Assembly: GCA_002914805.1 (NCBI GenBank)
Contig: JXTB01000146.1
Coordinates: 779,832-843,831, forward strand
DNA: 64,000 nucleotides
Origin: Parasponia andersonii
Lineage: Eukaryota > Streptophyta > Magnoliopsida > Rosales > Cannabaceae
Direction of reading: 5' to 3'
Position numbers and translations under genes: made by a program. Of the stretch, positions 45,129-57,625 are shown one piece after another (the stretch's first letter is position 1; the number at the start of each line of letters is the position of its first letter). The notes under the pieces are model-generated. The model searched no databases, was not told where the DNA came from, and saw only the letters and a list, made by a program, of their open reading frames with translations.

Positions 45129-46082
45129 AGTATATAGGCTATTTGGTATATATTAGGACAAAAGCTAAATGAGTTTATAGCTACCTAGTTCCAGCTACAG
45201 GACACCTGTAGAGCCCATTTTGTTGACACATAAAAAGACAAGGGCACCCATGTGCTTTAGCTTTATACTTGTTTGTAAACTACTCTAAAATAATTGTTAT
45301 CGATTATTTTCCATTCAAACCGAATGAGAGTAAATTGGAGGCGGTGGAAACTGCTCGATACCAAATCATTGGAAATTACAACTCAAACTATCCAGTGACA
45401 ACTATTAATCAGCATGAGTTTCATTACAAAAATAACATAAGAATTTCACACTAATCAATAGTATAGATAAATAATTACTTACGTATATTCGTGACACTAA
45501 TCAATAGTATAGATAAATAATTACTTACGTATATTCGTGATAACTTCTGAATACTAAAATTATGTATTTACTTGTGTGGTACTCAAAAGATTAAAACATC
45601 ATAATTTATCATAAAACTCTAGGATAAGATATAGATATAGGACATAAATAACTAAGTTAGTTATAGAAACATATTTACATCTATATAAAAGCTAGTTATT
45701 AAATAAATTGAGAATAAGAAGCTGAAATAAAAAACTATAATATAAATATCTAAAATATTGAAATATAATTAAAATTAAATTATTGAAGTATTTGAATGAA
45801 AAAGAGAATTGAAGATAAAATTCCTAAACAAGAAATAAGTAATTAGCTATATACTAATGTAAAAATTTCCAAGGACACGCATTGGGGCCTTTGGAATGGC
45901 TCAACATTTATAGAATCCTTAAAATGCATGTGTGTATGTAAAAATATGACATTCATAGTGATTTGGATGAAGAAATGTTATTTTATATATGCTGACCAAA
46001 AACTTGATCATACATATTACAAGCTTAATAATATAAAAACATAATGTACAAAGCTTTAATCATCCAACTAAAGATATGTACC
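45129..46082. other. Spacer upstream of the small gene; contains a 46-bp tandem
   Basis: The first 130 bases should contain the promoter of the small gene (a 'tatataggctattt' stretch at about 45132). A perfect 46-bp tandem duplication lies at 45448-45540 ('actaatcaatagtatagata' start, 'acgtatattcgtg' end). The plus frame 45269-45454 has no known domain. Confidence 0.5.
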
Positions 46083-47032
46083 TATGTCCATGATGATCAG
46101 CTCGCTGTTTATGCATATAAATATACAATAGTAAAATATAGACAAAAAAATGTAGAAACGTAACTTAATCGACACTTGATCCGACGAGAAGACTATATTG
46201 TTGCTTTTTTAAGAAAAACTAACTAATCATGCATGCAATTATGGAAACAAACAGTTTATAAGGTGTAAATGCAGCTGAAATGAAGGTATTAGACTAAAAA
46301 TATAATACTTAGTGTTCTATAGAAGTACGGAGATGATTTTAGCCAATTGGATGAGTGAAAAGTGAGAAAAAGTATGAGTTCCAGCCACTGCAATGACTGG
46401 TTACGAAAATGGCAGGAGAATATAGAGAGAGAGAGAGAGAAAAAGAGACGGGTAGAAAAGTGATGAAAAAGGGACCAGTTATTCTATATTTAGTGTGTGA
46501 AGACTACTCCTTATTTATAGGCAGCCAAGACTTGGAGGTTAAGTAGTTAGTGGAGAATAAAAATATTCCCCAGCTGCCAAGTGTCAAAAACTGCTCATTC
46601 TTGTCTCCTTCGATTTGGTCTCACTCATGGTTTTAGTGAAAAGCAATCATTAGGTTCATGTAGACTGTCTTAGAAAGAATTTAGGAACTGCCAACTTAAC
46701 AGTTTCATAAAAAAACCAGCAACTAATAAACCAGAATCCACCTAATTTAGGGGTTAATCTTTAGAAAACAACTTGGTATTCAACTATGATATTTTTGCAT
46801 GTGTACAATGGCTGGTTTCCTTTAATTTTGTGCATATAATCTAGGTTCTCGAACCCTTAAATGGGTTAAGTTTTTTAGGCTAAAATACCCCAATTCAGTT
46901 CAAGTCTCTAACCTTTAAAATACCATAGTTCTGCTTGTTTTCCTCTATTTCTTTCTGATTCAGTTTCAACAATACTCAAACTTAATCTAATAATGATCAT
47001 AGCTTAATTAACTCTATTCTAATCATGTTTAG
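46083..47032 (-). repeat. Element C 3' LTR (about 950 bp)
   Basis: Starts 'tatgtccatgatgatcagct' and ends 'taatcatgtttag', homologous throughout to 54682-55656. It contains 'ctccttatttataggcagcc' (TATA-like) near 46508 and a GA microsatellite at 46422-46441. Confidence 0.8.
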
Positions 47033-48220
47033 GGATTTATCCCAAAACATTAAGTCTCCTAAGTTATAAAGAATGTGACCATTCCTCAGAACTCACTCTC
47101 TATTCCTCTATAAATAGTTCCTCAACTTGGTTTTTCTTCTTGCACCATACCTCTCCATTTTATCAATATGAGATTTCTTCTAATTTCTTATTCTAGCTAT
47201 TCATCCAGCACTTATTTATCATGCGACATGCACATTATATCACATCATAACAACTATACATCTTTTCTAATATAAATTCCAAACTCACTTGTAAGAAATC
47301 ATAGCATTAGTTATGCATGTATGTTCATCTTTCTTGAATTCTGGTTGAGTTGAGAAATGCCCTTTAAATAAGTCAATTATTTGATAATTCGGTCACACAA
47401 ATCAGCATCATACTTCTCAGATATCATATAGTTCATAGTATGCATATCAGTAGCTAAACTTAGGCATATATATGTAGACTTAAATCAATTTTTAAATGAA
47501 ATAATAATTGTGAATCTATGCGAGTCAACAACTAAAAAACATAATAGGAGTGAAACCATGCTTAATGAGATTTTGATTTTATAAGTGATGTCAAGTAGTA
47601 GTTTTCTTATTGAAAACGCATACCTGAAGCTGGCTTTTATGCAATCAAAATCTGTCTTTCTAAATCAGCATACAACAATAAAGGATTAAATCAATGGCCT
47701 GATTAGAGCATAAATTTCAAGTAGTTTAAACAATATGACGCCTAATATAATTCCATAACTAAGCAAGTACTCCATTAGATAATGATTTTGACCACAAAAT
47801 ATATGATCTTCATAATACAATGAACTCAATAAACTTAGTAATTTAACTCAAATTTGTTTGATTTGCAAACAAGAATTGTTGTAGCATGCTAAAGTAATCA
47901 GACAATAGTATTAATAATATCAATTATATTTGTGCTGACTTTAGTCTTAAGAAGGCTTGATAATGTATAATTCTTTTTTTTAGAGCTTTTTGACTAACAT
48001 ACCTGCTCATAAAGTTATCTATCTTTGGATCAATATTCCAAATCAAAATATACATGTTGTAGATACATGTGCTAAACAACTTCGAGACTTTTAAGTCCCT
48101 AGTTTGTGCCATATGTCTTGTAACTGTGACTATTTTTTGAAAAGGTAAGTATAATTCAATAAATTTTCAAGCATGTTTTAGAATGTACCTTAAAGCTTGA
48201 GATTGAATATATGGCTTTGC
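47033..48220. other. Element C 3' non-coding region
   Basis: AT-rich DNA between the 3' LTR and the tandem array. No ORF of interest. Unlike element A, I see no reverse-strand spliced ORF here. Confidence 0.5.
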
Positions 48221-48950
48221 ATTTTGATCTCGCATTTTTTGCAATAGATTTTCTTCTACATTTTATGCAGGTTTAGAATTGCATTTCGTGTAATTTATTG
48301 TAGTTTTGCATTTTGTACAAGCTTAGGATTGCATTTTGTGCAATCGATTTTTAATCTGCATTTTGTGCAAGTTTAGAATTGCATTTTGCACAATTCATTG
48401 TAATTTTGTATTTTGTGCAAGCTTAGGATTGCATTTTGTATAATTAATTTTTATTCTGCATTTTGTGCAGGTTTAGAATTATATTTTGTTCAATTCATTA
48501 TAGCTATACATTTTGTGCAAGCTTCGGATTGCATTTTATGCAATCGACTTTTAATCTACATTTTGTGTAGGTTTAGAATTGTATTTTGTGCAATTCATTG
48601 TAGCTTTGCATTTTGTGCAAACTTAGGACGGCATTTTGTGAAATCGATTTTTAATCCGCATTTTGTGCAGGTTTAAAATTGCATTTTGTGAAATTCGTTG
48701 TAGCTTTGCATTTTGTGCAAGCTTAGGATTGCATTTTGTGCAATTAGTTTTTAATTTGTATTTGTGCAGGTTTAGAATTATATTTTGTGCAATTCGTTGT
48801 AGCTTTGTATTTTGTGTAAGCTTAAGAATTTATTTTTTGCAATTAATTTTTAATCTGCATTTTGTGCAAATTTAGAAATGCATTTTGTGCAATTCGTTGT
48901 AGCTTTGTTTTTTGTGCAAGCTTAGGATTGCATTTTGTGCAATCAAGATT
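48221..48950. repeat. Tandem array of seven 100-bp monomers with 25-bp substructure
   Basis: The landmark 'gcttaggattgcattttgtg' recurs at 48321, 48421, 48521, 48621, 48721, 48820 and 48920, a period of 100 bp. Each monomer has about four subunits of roughly 25 bp, each built around GCATTTTGTGCA, an imperfect palindrome. The plus frames at 48413-48676 and 48663-48875 are produced by this repeat and are not genes. The array occupies the space between pol and the 3' LTR. Confidence 0.92.
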
Positions 48951-49214
48951 AGGATTAACTTGCCTCCAGAACTAGGATACTCCTTTTGTTAAGCTAAACT
49001 GAGATAGTCTATGCTCTAATTCTCTATGTACACTTAGGCTCTTTGATTCATGTTTACAATCGGTCTTTATACGCCCTTGATTAACACTTTTGATACTTAA
49101 TATTTGATTGGCTTTTCCTAGAGACATCTTTATAGGAACTATATAGTCATAATTCACAAAAGTCCCTAGGATAATTATATTTAATATATGCAAAGGTATG
49201 TACATAGATATTCA

Positions 49215-52200
49215 CCTGAATAGAGATAGGATCTTACCTGATTCCAGATCCCTAAGAGTACAATATCCACTAGCTCTAACTTTCTCTATCTGATAGGATC
49301 CTTCCCACTTTTGAGTGAATTTAGGAGTATGCAACCCTTTCATAGCATAGTCAATAGCTTTCAATACAAAATCCCCTTCATGAAGATTCTAGGTTTGACC
49401 AACTTATTATAAGCTTGTGCAATCTTTCTCTTGGACACCAAAACTTTCTTTTAAACTTCCTGCCTTCTTCCTTCAAGTGTTTTCAAATCAAATTGCCTAG
49501 AGATATCCTCTTAATTTGTGGATAAAATCATTATGGTTGTAGAAATACTTAATTAGGCTGGAAGCACAGATTCTGCTCTATAAACTAGAGAAAAGGGAGT
49601 TTGCTTTGTAATAGTACTCTTTGTGGTTCTATAAGCCCATAATGCCAAGTTAAGATAGTCATCCCAACTTATTAGAGCCTCTTTTATCCTCTTTCCAATT
49701 ATTGTTGTTAATGTTTTGTTGAAAACTTTAATCAAACCATTTCCCTAAGTATAGTACCTAGTAGATTTTTTATGATGAATTTGGTACTCTTGTAATAATA
49801 ATTGGAATGGTTGACCAGTGAATGATGTTCCATTATCTGATAAGATCCTCCTTAGGATGCCAAATCTACAGATAATATCCTCCAACATAAAGTTCTTGAC
49901 TACTTCAGTAGTAGCTTTCCTGAGTGAGAGTGCTTCTGACCACCTTGTGAAGCACTTTGTGGTTGCTAGGATCCACCTTTTTTCTCTTAAGGGAAGAGTG
50001 ATGGGTCTTATTAGATTAATTACCCAAGTGTGGAATGGCCAAGGGAAATTTATGCTTCCCATTTCCACTGAATCGAGTATGAATAAGGTTACCAAGCCTT
50101 TGACATGCTTCATACTTCTTTGTAAATTCTATAGCTTCATCTTCTATTGTTGGCCAAAAGTAGCCCATAAAGATGAGCTGCTCAAAATAAACGTCTTCCT
50201 TCTGTATGGCTTCCACAATCTCTAACATGGACTTCTCTTAAGAATTCTTCAACTTCATTAGGACCTAGGCATCTTAGAAACTTTCCCTGAAAACTCTTTC
50301 TATGAAGCTATCCATCCTTCATAAAATATCTTCCTACTTTCTACTTGATTAGGATGGCTATAGAAACATCTTCTGGAAGTTGATCATAAACCAAGTAATT
50401 GATGTAATTCTGCCTCCAATCTTCTGTTTCCACAAAACAATTTTTCTGACATCTAAAACCAATTGGTATTATTCACACTTCTTTTGCAGTAGCTTCCTTT
50501 CTTAGCACAGCCCAGAAATAATCTAAACTTTTTGAGCTAAGATAGGTCCTTCCAAACCACATAACCTAGCATGAACTTGGAATAATGACATAGAAAGTGA
50601 GGTTAAGAATGGAGTGGGGTACGTACTATTGTAGCCAGCTAGTAGGTATAGCTCATGATCATGAATGTCCATTTCTTTTTATTTGATTAGGCCGAGGATT
50701 TCCTAGTTTCTCTTTGATAAGTTGCATCCACTCTCCAGTCTCTATTGATAATGAAACTTTCACAAGTTTCTCTTTGGTCTTCAATAGAATTTGGATTATT
50801 CCAACCTCTATAGTCCCCATTTTAAGCACAAGGGTGGCTAAAGCATCACTATATTTTTTCAGTGATCTAGGAATAAACTCTAATTTATAATTTTCAAACC
50901 TTTATAATCTTTTTTGAATCTCTTCTCTATATTTGATTAGGCTAGGTTCCTTGATAGCAAAGTCCTCATTCAATTGCCTAATTACTAGGTTTGAATCATC
51001 ACAAATCTTCAAATTGAGAATTTTCATCTCCTTGGCTAGATCTAATCCCATAGCTAGAGGTTCATATTTTGTCTCATTGTGGGAGCAAGGAAAGGCTAAC
51101 TTAACATCTTTCTTGAAAATTTCTCCCTGATTGTTGGAGATGACAATTCCTACACTGCCTTCATTCTTAGTTGAATCTCCATCAAAATATAACACCCATT
51201 GTTCTTCATTATCCTCAACTAACATGATTTCTTGTTCTGCTTTTGAAGACTTGGCATACTTAAGCAAATCTACTAAGGCTTGACTTTTGATGGCCTTAGG
51301 TTTCTCTATAGTTATATCCAACTCACTAAGCATTAACATCCATTTAGCATATCTTCTAGTTAAAATAGGTTTTTACAGCATAAACTTAATAGAGTCTGAG
51401 TTGGTAATAACTTTGATCTTATGTATAATCATGTAATGCCTAAGCTTTTGTATTGAGTACATAAAAGTAGTTCCACGTTTATTCACCGTTGAGTAATGCT
51501 TTTCTTAACCCTTAAGAAGTATACTAAGATAATATACTGGTTTTTCCATATTACTCTATTTTTGTGCAATTAGTACACCTATAGCTTCCTCAGATGCAGT
51601 CAAGTAAATCAAAAGTTCTTTACTAGGCAAAGAAATAGACATTACCTGAGGATTGGTCAAAATATGCTTGATTTCCTCAAAGGCTTGTTGATACTCTAAG
51701 GTCCATTTGAACTCCACATTTTTCTTAGTCAACTGATGTAATGGCTTGATTATGCTTGCCAGTGAAGGGATAAAACTTCTTAGATAAGATATTTTTCTAA
51801 TGAATTCTCTAATTTGCTTAAGATTCTTTAATGGCTCGATCTCTAAGATGGCTTTGGTCTTATCTTGATCGATCTTGATTCTCTCATTGTGCACCACAAC
51901 ACCTAAGAATTTTCCTTCTGTGACTCTAAAAGCACACTTAAAAGGATTTATTTTTAGATCAGATTCCTTGCATCTTTCAAAGACTCTTCTCAAATGGTCA
52001 AAATACTGATCTTTCTTTCTTGATTTAACCATTAGATCATCGACATAATCCTCCATGCAATCATGAATTAAATCATGAAAAATGACTGTTCATTGCTCTT
52101 TGATATGTAGCCCATGCACTTTTCAATCCAAATGGCATTACTGTATAGTAAAAATTTCCAAATAGAGTTTTGAATGTGGTCTTTTCTGCATCAGCTGGAT

Positions 52201-54690
52201 CCATCTTGATCTGATTATACCCACTAAACCCATCCATAAAAGAGAACATCTCATGATTGACTATTGTATTAATAAGCATGTCTATGTTAGGTAATGGGAA
52301 ATCATTCTTAGGAAAAGCATTGTTTAAGTCTCTGAAATCTATGGAGATCCTTATCTGCCTATTATTCTTTCTAATAGGCACAATATTTACAACCAGATAA
52401 GATGTTAGTATGGCTTGATAAAGCCAACTTCTATTAACTTTTCCAACTTTTTCTTGATTTTAAGTTATATAGCGTTGTTGAAGTTTCTAGCAGTTTGTTT
52501 AACTGGCTTCAATGTTGGGTCAACAGGTAGCTTATGGGTTATAAGCTTAGTATCTAACCCTAGCATATCTTTATATTTCCAGTTGAAAATATCTTTTTCT
52601 TTTAGCAACTTAATCAATATAACCTCAAATTCATCATCTAATCCTTCTACTACAAAAGTCAATTTTTTTTCTCCCTTGTTTGCTAAATTAACTTTCTTCA
52701 ATTTGCCTTGAGGATTCTTTGGCTCATCCTGAAGTTTTTCTGGAGCCAATTGAATTACTTCAATCCTTTCTTCTTCACTTTTTTCTTCAGCTCTCCTCCT
52801 TTTATCTGTAGAATTTGCGAGGCCATCACTGACCTCACCATCCCTTCAGAAAGTATAGATCTTTTTGCTATTAGGGAGCACAATTCTTTCTACAATAGGT
52901 TGTGCATCAATTGAATCAACTTCCATGCACTCTTGACTTGGTGAAGTTTTTTCTGAAAACATTGGATTCAAAGACACTCCATGTGGTCTTATTTCTGCTA
53001 TTTCCTCGAATACTTCATTGAAGAAAGTAGATTCTATCCAATAAACTTCTTCCTGTGTAAAAGGAGCCTTTGTTGCTGGAACAGAGACTTCCTTCCTTCC
53101 CCTTATAGCTTTCAAGCATTGATGCATTGTAGAAGGGACCACATAATTGTGGTGTATCTATGGTCTACCAAGTAATAGATGATAAAATACATTTACATCT
53201 ATGGCATGAAACTTAGTAGGAGCTCTTATAGGCCCTACTTGCAGATCAACTTTAACGTAACCCTTGGTTACATAAGAACTAGAAGCAAAAATGACTAATA
53301 GCATCACTTATACTACTAGTTTCTTCTCATCTATTCCACCTACTTTGAAAGTTTTCCATAACATCAAGTTAATAGAAGAGCCATTATCAACTAGTGCTCT
53401 TTGAAGGTCAATCCATTGACTTTGGCTTCAACATACAGTAGCCTATTATGGCTGTAATTTTCAACTTGTGAATCTTTCTTGGTCAAAGTAATAGCATCCT
53501 CATGTTGTCTTATGACTTTTTTCATTTTTCTAGCAATCATGCAATGTTGAGATCCCAGCTATTGGGATATCACCAAAATAGCTTGGGCTAAGTACAATAA
53601 ATTTTGAAATCTTTAGACTGTCTCTAGTAGTGGCTTCTTCTTCGTGAATAATTTCTTCTTTTTTTATTGGATTAACATTCTCCACAGTAATACATGTCAT
53701 AACTTGGTTTCTCTTTTCATGATTTGGGAGAGGATTGACTTCTACTCTTTGTCTTGGATGTATTTCCACTTCAGCAACCTTAGCATGATATACCCTTCGG
53801 ATTGTATAACACTCTACATTCAGATGACTTACTCTTCTATTTATACAATATACAGTACTTAAGACTTGACTTTTCTTCTGTTGTCAGTTAATTGTCGATA
53901 GGCAAGATTTTTAACTTTCTATCTTCTATCCAAAGTTGAACTAAAGCTTCCAACAGTCTTTTATCCATATGTATTTCAAGAAGAATTGATCGATTTCTAT
54001 TAGGTTGATTTACAACTGCTTCTTCTCTCTTTCTTTTAAAGGGAGCTGATCTATCCCAATTATCGTTGGGCATACTAGTACTAGCTTTCTGAATATTTTT
54101 CTTTCTGGTTTCAATTACTGTAATTTCAATCTTTTAACCCTCTCCATCAATTCCACAAAATTAGTAATTACATGATTCTCTATATTCTGATTGCATCTTG
54201 CTAACACACACTTCAATAAGTTGCAATTCAGTGACTAGATCTTTACAATCTAATGTCCTTTCCTTGAATCTATTAATATAAGATGTTAATGATTCCTTCT
54301 CTCCTTAAACTTTAGCTGAAAGATCAGCAAATTTACACTTGGACTCTATAACAAAGAACCTGGTACAGAAAATTGCCACTAAATCTTCCCAAATCTTGAT
54401 GCTATTGGCAGGCAAATCCGCAAACCAATCATAAGCTCTACTTGAAAGTGACTTGGAAAATTCTCTCATCATTAGATCCTCATCACCAGCATAAAATCCT
54501 TTTTGATGTCTTTGCTGGTTGATTTTGTCTTGAGCATCTCCATCATTTCCTCCTTCATAATATACTCTTTATTAGCACTGGTTTCTGGAACATTAGTAGT
54601 CATAGTCATAGTATTAGTAACAGCGGCCATTGTCAAAGTCGGAGCTACAATCCCTGGAGTTGTACTGGCAATCCCCAGTTGTATGTCCAT
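49215..54690 (-). pseudogene. Element C gag-pol polyprotein (broken)
   Basis: The frame starts MDIQLGIASTTPGIV at 54690, at the LTR border. Order: gag capsid domain over shifted frames (54200-54744, with SSRAYDWFADLP type motif); protease region (about 53000-53500); reverse transcriptase at 52073-52381 (ISIDFRDLNNAFPKNDFPLP, FMDGFSGYNQI) and 51556-52056 (YVDDLMVKSRKK, then the thumb and first RNase H); second RNase H at 50902-51339 (YFDGDSTKNEGSVGIVISNN, NETKYEPLAMGLDLA); integrase zinc region 50016-50228, core 49745-50113 (WILATTKCFTRWSEA, DNGTSFTG) and 49553-49735; C-terminal tail to about 49215. Stops and frameshifts are frequent, so it is inactive. It would have made particles, cDNA and integrase for element transposition. 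Confidence 0.9.
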
Positions 54691-55656
54691 GATGATCAGC
54701 TGACTATTTATGCATATAAATATATAATAATAACACATAGACAAGAAAATGTAGAAACTTAACTTAAGACTTGAACCAACGAGTTAACTATATGGCTACC
54801 TTTTGTAAGAAAAAACAGCTGATCATACATGCAGTTATGAAAACATAGTTTATAGGATGTAAATACAGCTGAGATAAAGGTATTAGACTACAAATATGAT
54901 ACTTGGTATTGTATAGAAGTTTTGGAGATGATTTTAGCATATTGGGTGAGTGAAAAGTGAGAAAAGCTATGAGTTCCAACAACTGCAGTGGCTAGTTATA
55001 AAAATGGCAGGAGAATAAAGAGAGAGAAAGCTAGAAAAGTGATGAAAAAGGGGTTGGTTGTTATGTTTTTAGTGTGAAGATTGCTCCTTATTTATAGGCA
55101 ATTAAGACTTGGATGTTAAACAATTAGCAGGGAACAAAAATATTCTCAAGTTGCCAAGTGTCGAAAACTACTCATTCTTGTCATTCTTGTCTCTTTGGAT
55201 CTGGTCTCACCTATGGTTTTAGTGAAAAGTAATCATTAGATACCATAAAATTGCCTAGAGTAATTTTAGAAACACGTAAACTGCCTTAGAAAACATTTAG
55301 GAGCTGTCACTTTAGTAGTTTTATAGAAAACCAACAACTAATAAACCAAAAACCACCTGATTTAGAAATTAATCTTTAGAAAACAACCTGGTATTCAGCT
55401 AAGATGTTTTTGCATGTGTGCAATGACTGGTTTCGTTTAATTTTGTACATATAATCTATAATCTAGAATCCCTAAAAAAGTTTAGATTTTTATGATAAAA
55501 TACCCTAATTCAATTCAAGTCCAAGTCTCTATCTCCTAAAATACCACTATTCTGCTTGTTTTCTTCTATTTTTTTTTTATGTTTCAGTTTCAACAATACT
55601 CAAATTTAATCTAATAATGATCGTAGCTTAATTAATTCTATTTTAATCATGTTTAG
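54682..55656 (-). repeat. Element C 5' LTR (about 975 bp)
   Basis: Colinear with 46083-47032. On the minus strand its last bases, ATCATCATGGACATA, include the ATG of the gag frame. Confidence 0.8.
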
Positions 55657-56641
55657 AAACAACGTATGATTCTTAAAAACTTAAATTACTCACGACTAAA
55701 CACTTTGAAGCCTTTTGTGGATTATTATAAATTTGATTTTTTTAGGAGAAAGAAAAAGATAAACAAAAAAAATCGGAAGGAAATGTTAAACGGATACTAA
55801 TATACATACATACATGCATAAGTCTCATGACCATGACAATTGTCATTCTGGCAAAGGGCTCATACTTTTATCTTTTTTTTTTCTGGGTGAAAATCGTCAA
55901 CTGGCAAAGGGCTCGTACAATCATGATAGTATCATGCCCTTGAAGAGACCACTTGAGGGCGGTCGAGCATTTGAGAAAAATTACTTTACAAAGAAATTAA
56001 GTAAAAAAAAAAATGTATTAAAAACATTCTTTTGCCAACTCACCTGTACACGAATGGTTCTAGACTGAAGTTAGGACTACCTTAGTGGATCAGGTAGACC
56101 TTACCATTAGGCTAGCTACCTATAGGTACCATGAATGTTTGCACATTGACTCATCTACATACATTAATCACTTCCAGATTATACTAAACAATTATTATTA
56201 TTATTATTATTTGAGTTGAAAACCTTTTTTATATTTTAATTGTGTACTAGCTAGGACTTATCAAGATCCCAGAACATTTCTAGATCCATTTATGAAGTGA
56301 ATGTTTCAGTTGATTGATGCATCATGTGCTGAATTAATCATAACCTATATATTTCGTGCCTCAATATCATAATCAAATTCCAAAATATTTTGGATCCAAG
56401 ATGAGTGCAATTAAAAAAAAAATGCAATTAACTACTGGTAACTCCAAAGAATATTTAATAAATTCAGCAAAGCAAATTTAGAAGGAAAAAAAAAACGAAA
56501 AGAGCTTCTAATTAATTTCCAACCAATAACATCACCCTATCTAAACATTAATCATCAGAACGAAACATCAACAAATTCAACGTATAAAACCAAAACGAAC
56601 AAAAATCAAATACCCCCACCCTCCCCCCCCAAAAAAAAACC
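55657..56641. other. Spacer and 3' flank of the MIZ1-like gene
   Basis: The phrase 'ctggcaaagggctc' occurs twice (about 55848 and 55901). The plus frame 55814-56068 has no known domain. The last 200 bases before 56642 should be the MIZ1-like 3' UTR. Confidence 0.45.
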
Positions 56642-57415
56642 TCAAATCCGTACGAAGAAAATGCTGAGCTCAGGCCCAGTATTCCCATCTGGGCTTAACA
56701 TGTACAACGTCTCGGAATCCTTAGACCCAATAACTCGATCAAAATGGGCCCTCATGTAGGCCAGCTCCCCATCTGGGCCTTCAACCTCAGAGTTCCCCGG
56801 AAGGACCCCAGCCCCCATTGAGACCGCCTTGAGAATCTCCATAACGTTCAAGTCCTCGTCGCTGGCCTCCCTCTTGACGCCATAGCCAGCCTTCTTCCCG
56901 TTGCAAAACATGGTCCAGAGTGGCTCGTCGACGAGCCGCGTTTTGTCCTTTTCCTGTCGTTTCTCGCACTCGAGCGCGATCCGTACCATGCCGGAGGCCA
57001 TCTCCTTCTGGAGCGCGTTTGTCTGCATGGCCAGCTCAACCACGAGGGTCGGGAGGCACCGCGGGCTCTCCTGCATAGAGAAGCTCACGCGCCCCTTGCG
57101 GTACCCGAACAGCGTGCCGGTCACGCGGTGGCCGCTCGACGAGGACCGGTGGTGGTGGTGGACGTCCGTTAGGCCGACGGGGAGGGCCGGCATCTTGCAT
57201 GCCGTGGGTGTTATGATGGGGAGTGATCGGAAGACCGAGCGGAAAACTCGGAGGACCTTTGTCTTGCTGTTGTGGGACCGCTTTTTCTGCGACGGTTGGA
57301 TTAGCGACACCGGCTGCCGGGGCGGCGCCGGGACCGGCAGAGGTGAGAGTGGTGGTGGTTGTGGTGGTTGTGTTGTTGTCGATGGTGACTCGTCGGAGTT
57401 TCGATGATCCGCCAT
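56642..57415 (-). CDS. MIZ1: MIZU-KUSSEI 1-like protein (DUF617)
   Basis: A single uninterrupted exon of 257 codons. The N-terminus (1-50) is a Pro/Ser-rich low-complexity tail. From about residue 94 on lies the DUF617 domain: GHRVTGTLFGYRKGRVSFSM, ESPRCLPTLVVELAMQTNAL, EMASGMVRIALECEK, EPLWTMFCNGKKAGYGVKRE, GELAYMRAHFDRVIGSKDSE, ETLYMLSPDGNTGPELSIFF. These are the conserved blocks of the plant MIZ1 family. Arabidopsis MIZ1 is needed for root hydrotropism and associates with the cytosolic face of the ER; family paralogues are mostly uncharacterised, so this exact role is inferred. Length and intron-less structure are typical. The gene looks intact. Plus-strand frames here are shadows. Confidence 0.95.
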   Translation of the reverse strand: MADHRNSDESPSTTTQPPQPPPLSPLPVPAPPRQPVSLIQPSQKKRSHNSKTKVLRVFRSVFRSLPIITPTACKMPALPVGLTDVHHHHRSSSSGHRVTGTLFGYRKGRVSFSMQESPRCLPTLVVELAMQTNALQKEMASGMVRIALECEKRQEKDKTRLVDEPLWTMFCNGKKAGYGVKREASDEDLNVMEILKAVSMGAGVLPGNSEVEGPDGELAYMRAHFDRVIGSKDSETLYMLSPDGNTGPELSIFFVRI

Positions 57416-57625
57416 TAATGGAAGAAATGTGACTATTATGAGAAAGGGACAGAGAGGAAGGAGAGTGAGTGAGGAGATTTTGGTTGTTAAGTTAGGTATT
57501 AGTTCGCGGTTTGAGATGGGTTCTCGGACTTCTTTGAATTTATAGTCGATGAGTTATTGATATTCATTTCTTTTTTCTTTTTTCTTTTTTCTTTTTTCTT
57601 TTTTCTTTTTTCTTTTGAGGTATAC
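57416..57625 (-). promoter_or_regulatory. MIZ1-like promoter with TATA box and hexamer repeat
   Basis: On the minus strand CTATAAATTC lies at about 57536-57545, some 120 bp before the ATG, a good TATA box position. Just upstream, at about 57568-57615, is a run of roughly eight perfect TTTTTC hexamers on plus (GAAAAA on minus). The leader between carries CT/GA-rich sequence. Confidence 0.6.

Larger units (their letters stand above)
46083..55656 (-). mobile_element. Element C: Tat-type Ty3/gypsy retrotransposon (9.6 kb)
   Basis: Long direct repeats at 46083-47032 and 54682-55656 bound gag-pol on the minus strand (49215-54690) and a 3' non-coding region with a 100-bp tandem array. The separate second RNase H (50902-51339) places it in the Tat/Ogre group. 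LTR identity is roughly 80 per cent by eye, so it is older than element A. Target duplication could not be found (flanks GTACC and AAACA), and no typical primer site is seen. Confidence 0.85.

Noticed and set aside
48413-48875. Cys/Phe-rich plus-strand ORFs resembling repeated membrane peptides
   Set aside because: They are translations of the 100-bp tandem array with its GCATTTTGTGCA units; the shift of frame at each monomer and the position inside a retroelement 3' region speak against a gene.
48221-48950. CRISPR-like array
   Set aside because: Repeats are direct tandem monomers without unique spacers, in a plant retroelement.
56901-57407. 168-codon plus ORF opposite the MIZ1-like gene
   Set aside because: Antisense shadow of a GC-rich exon; no domain recognised, while the minus frame has the full DUF617 pattern.
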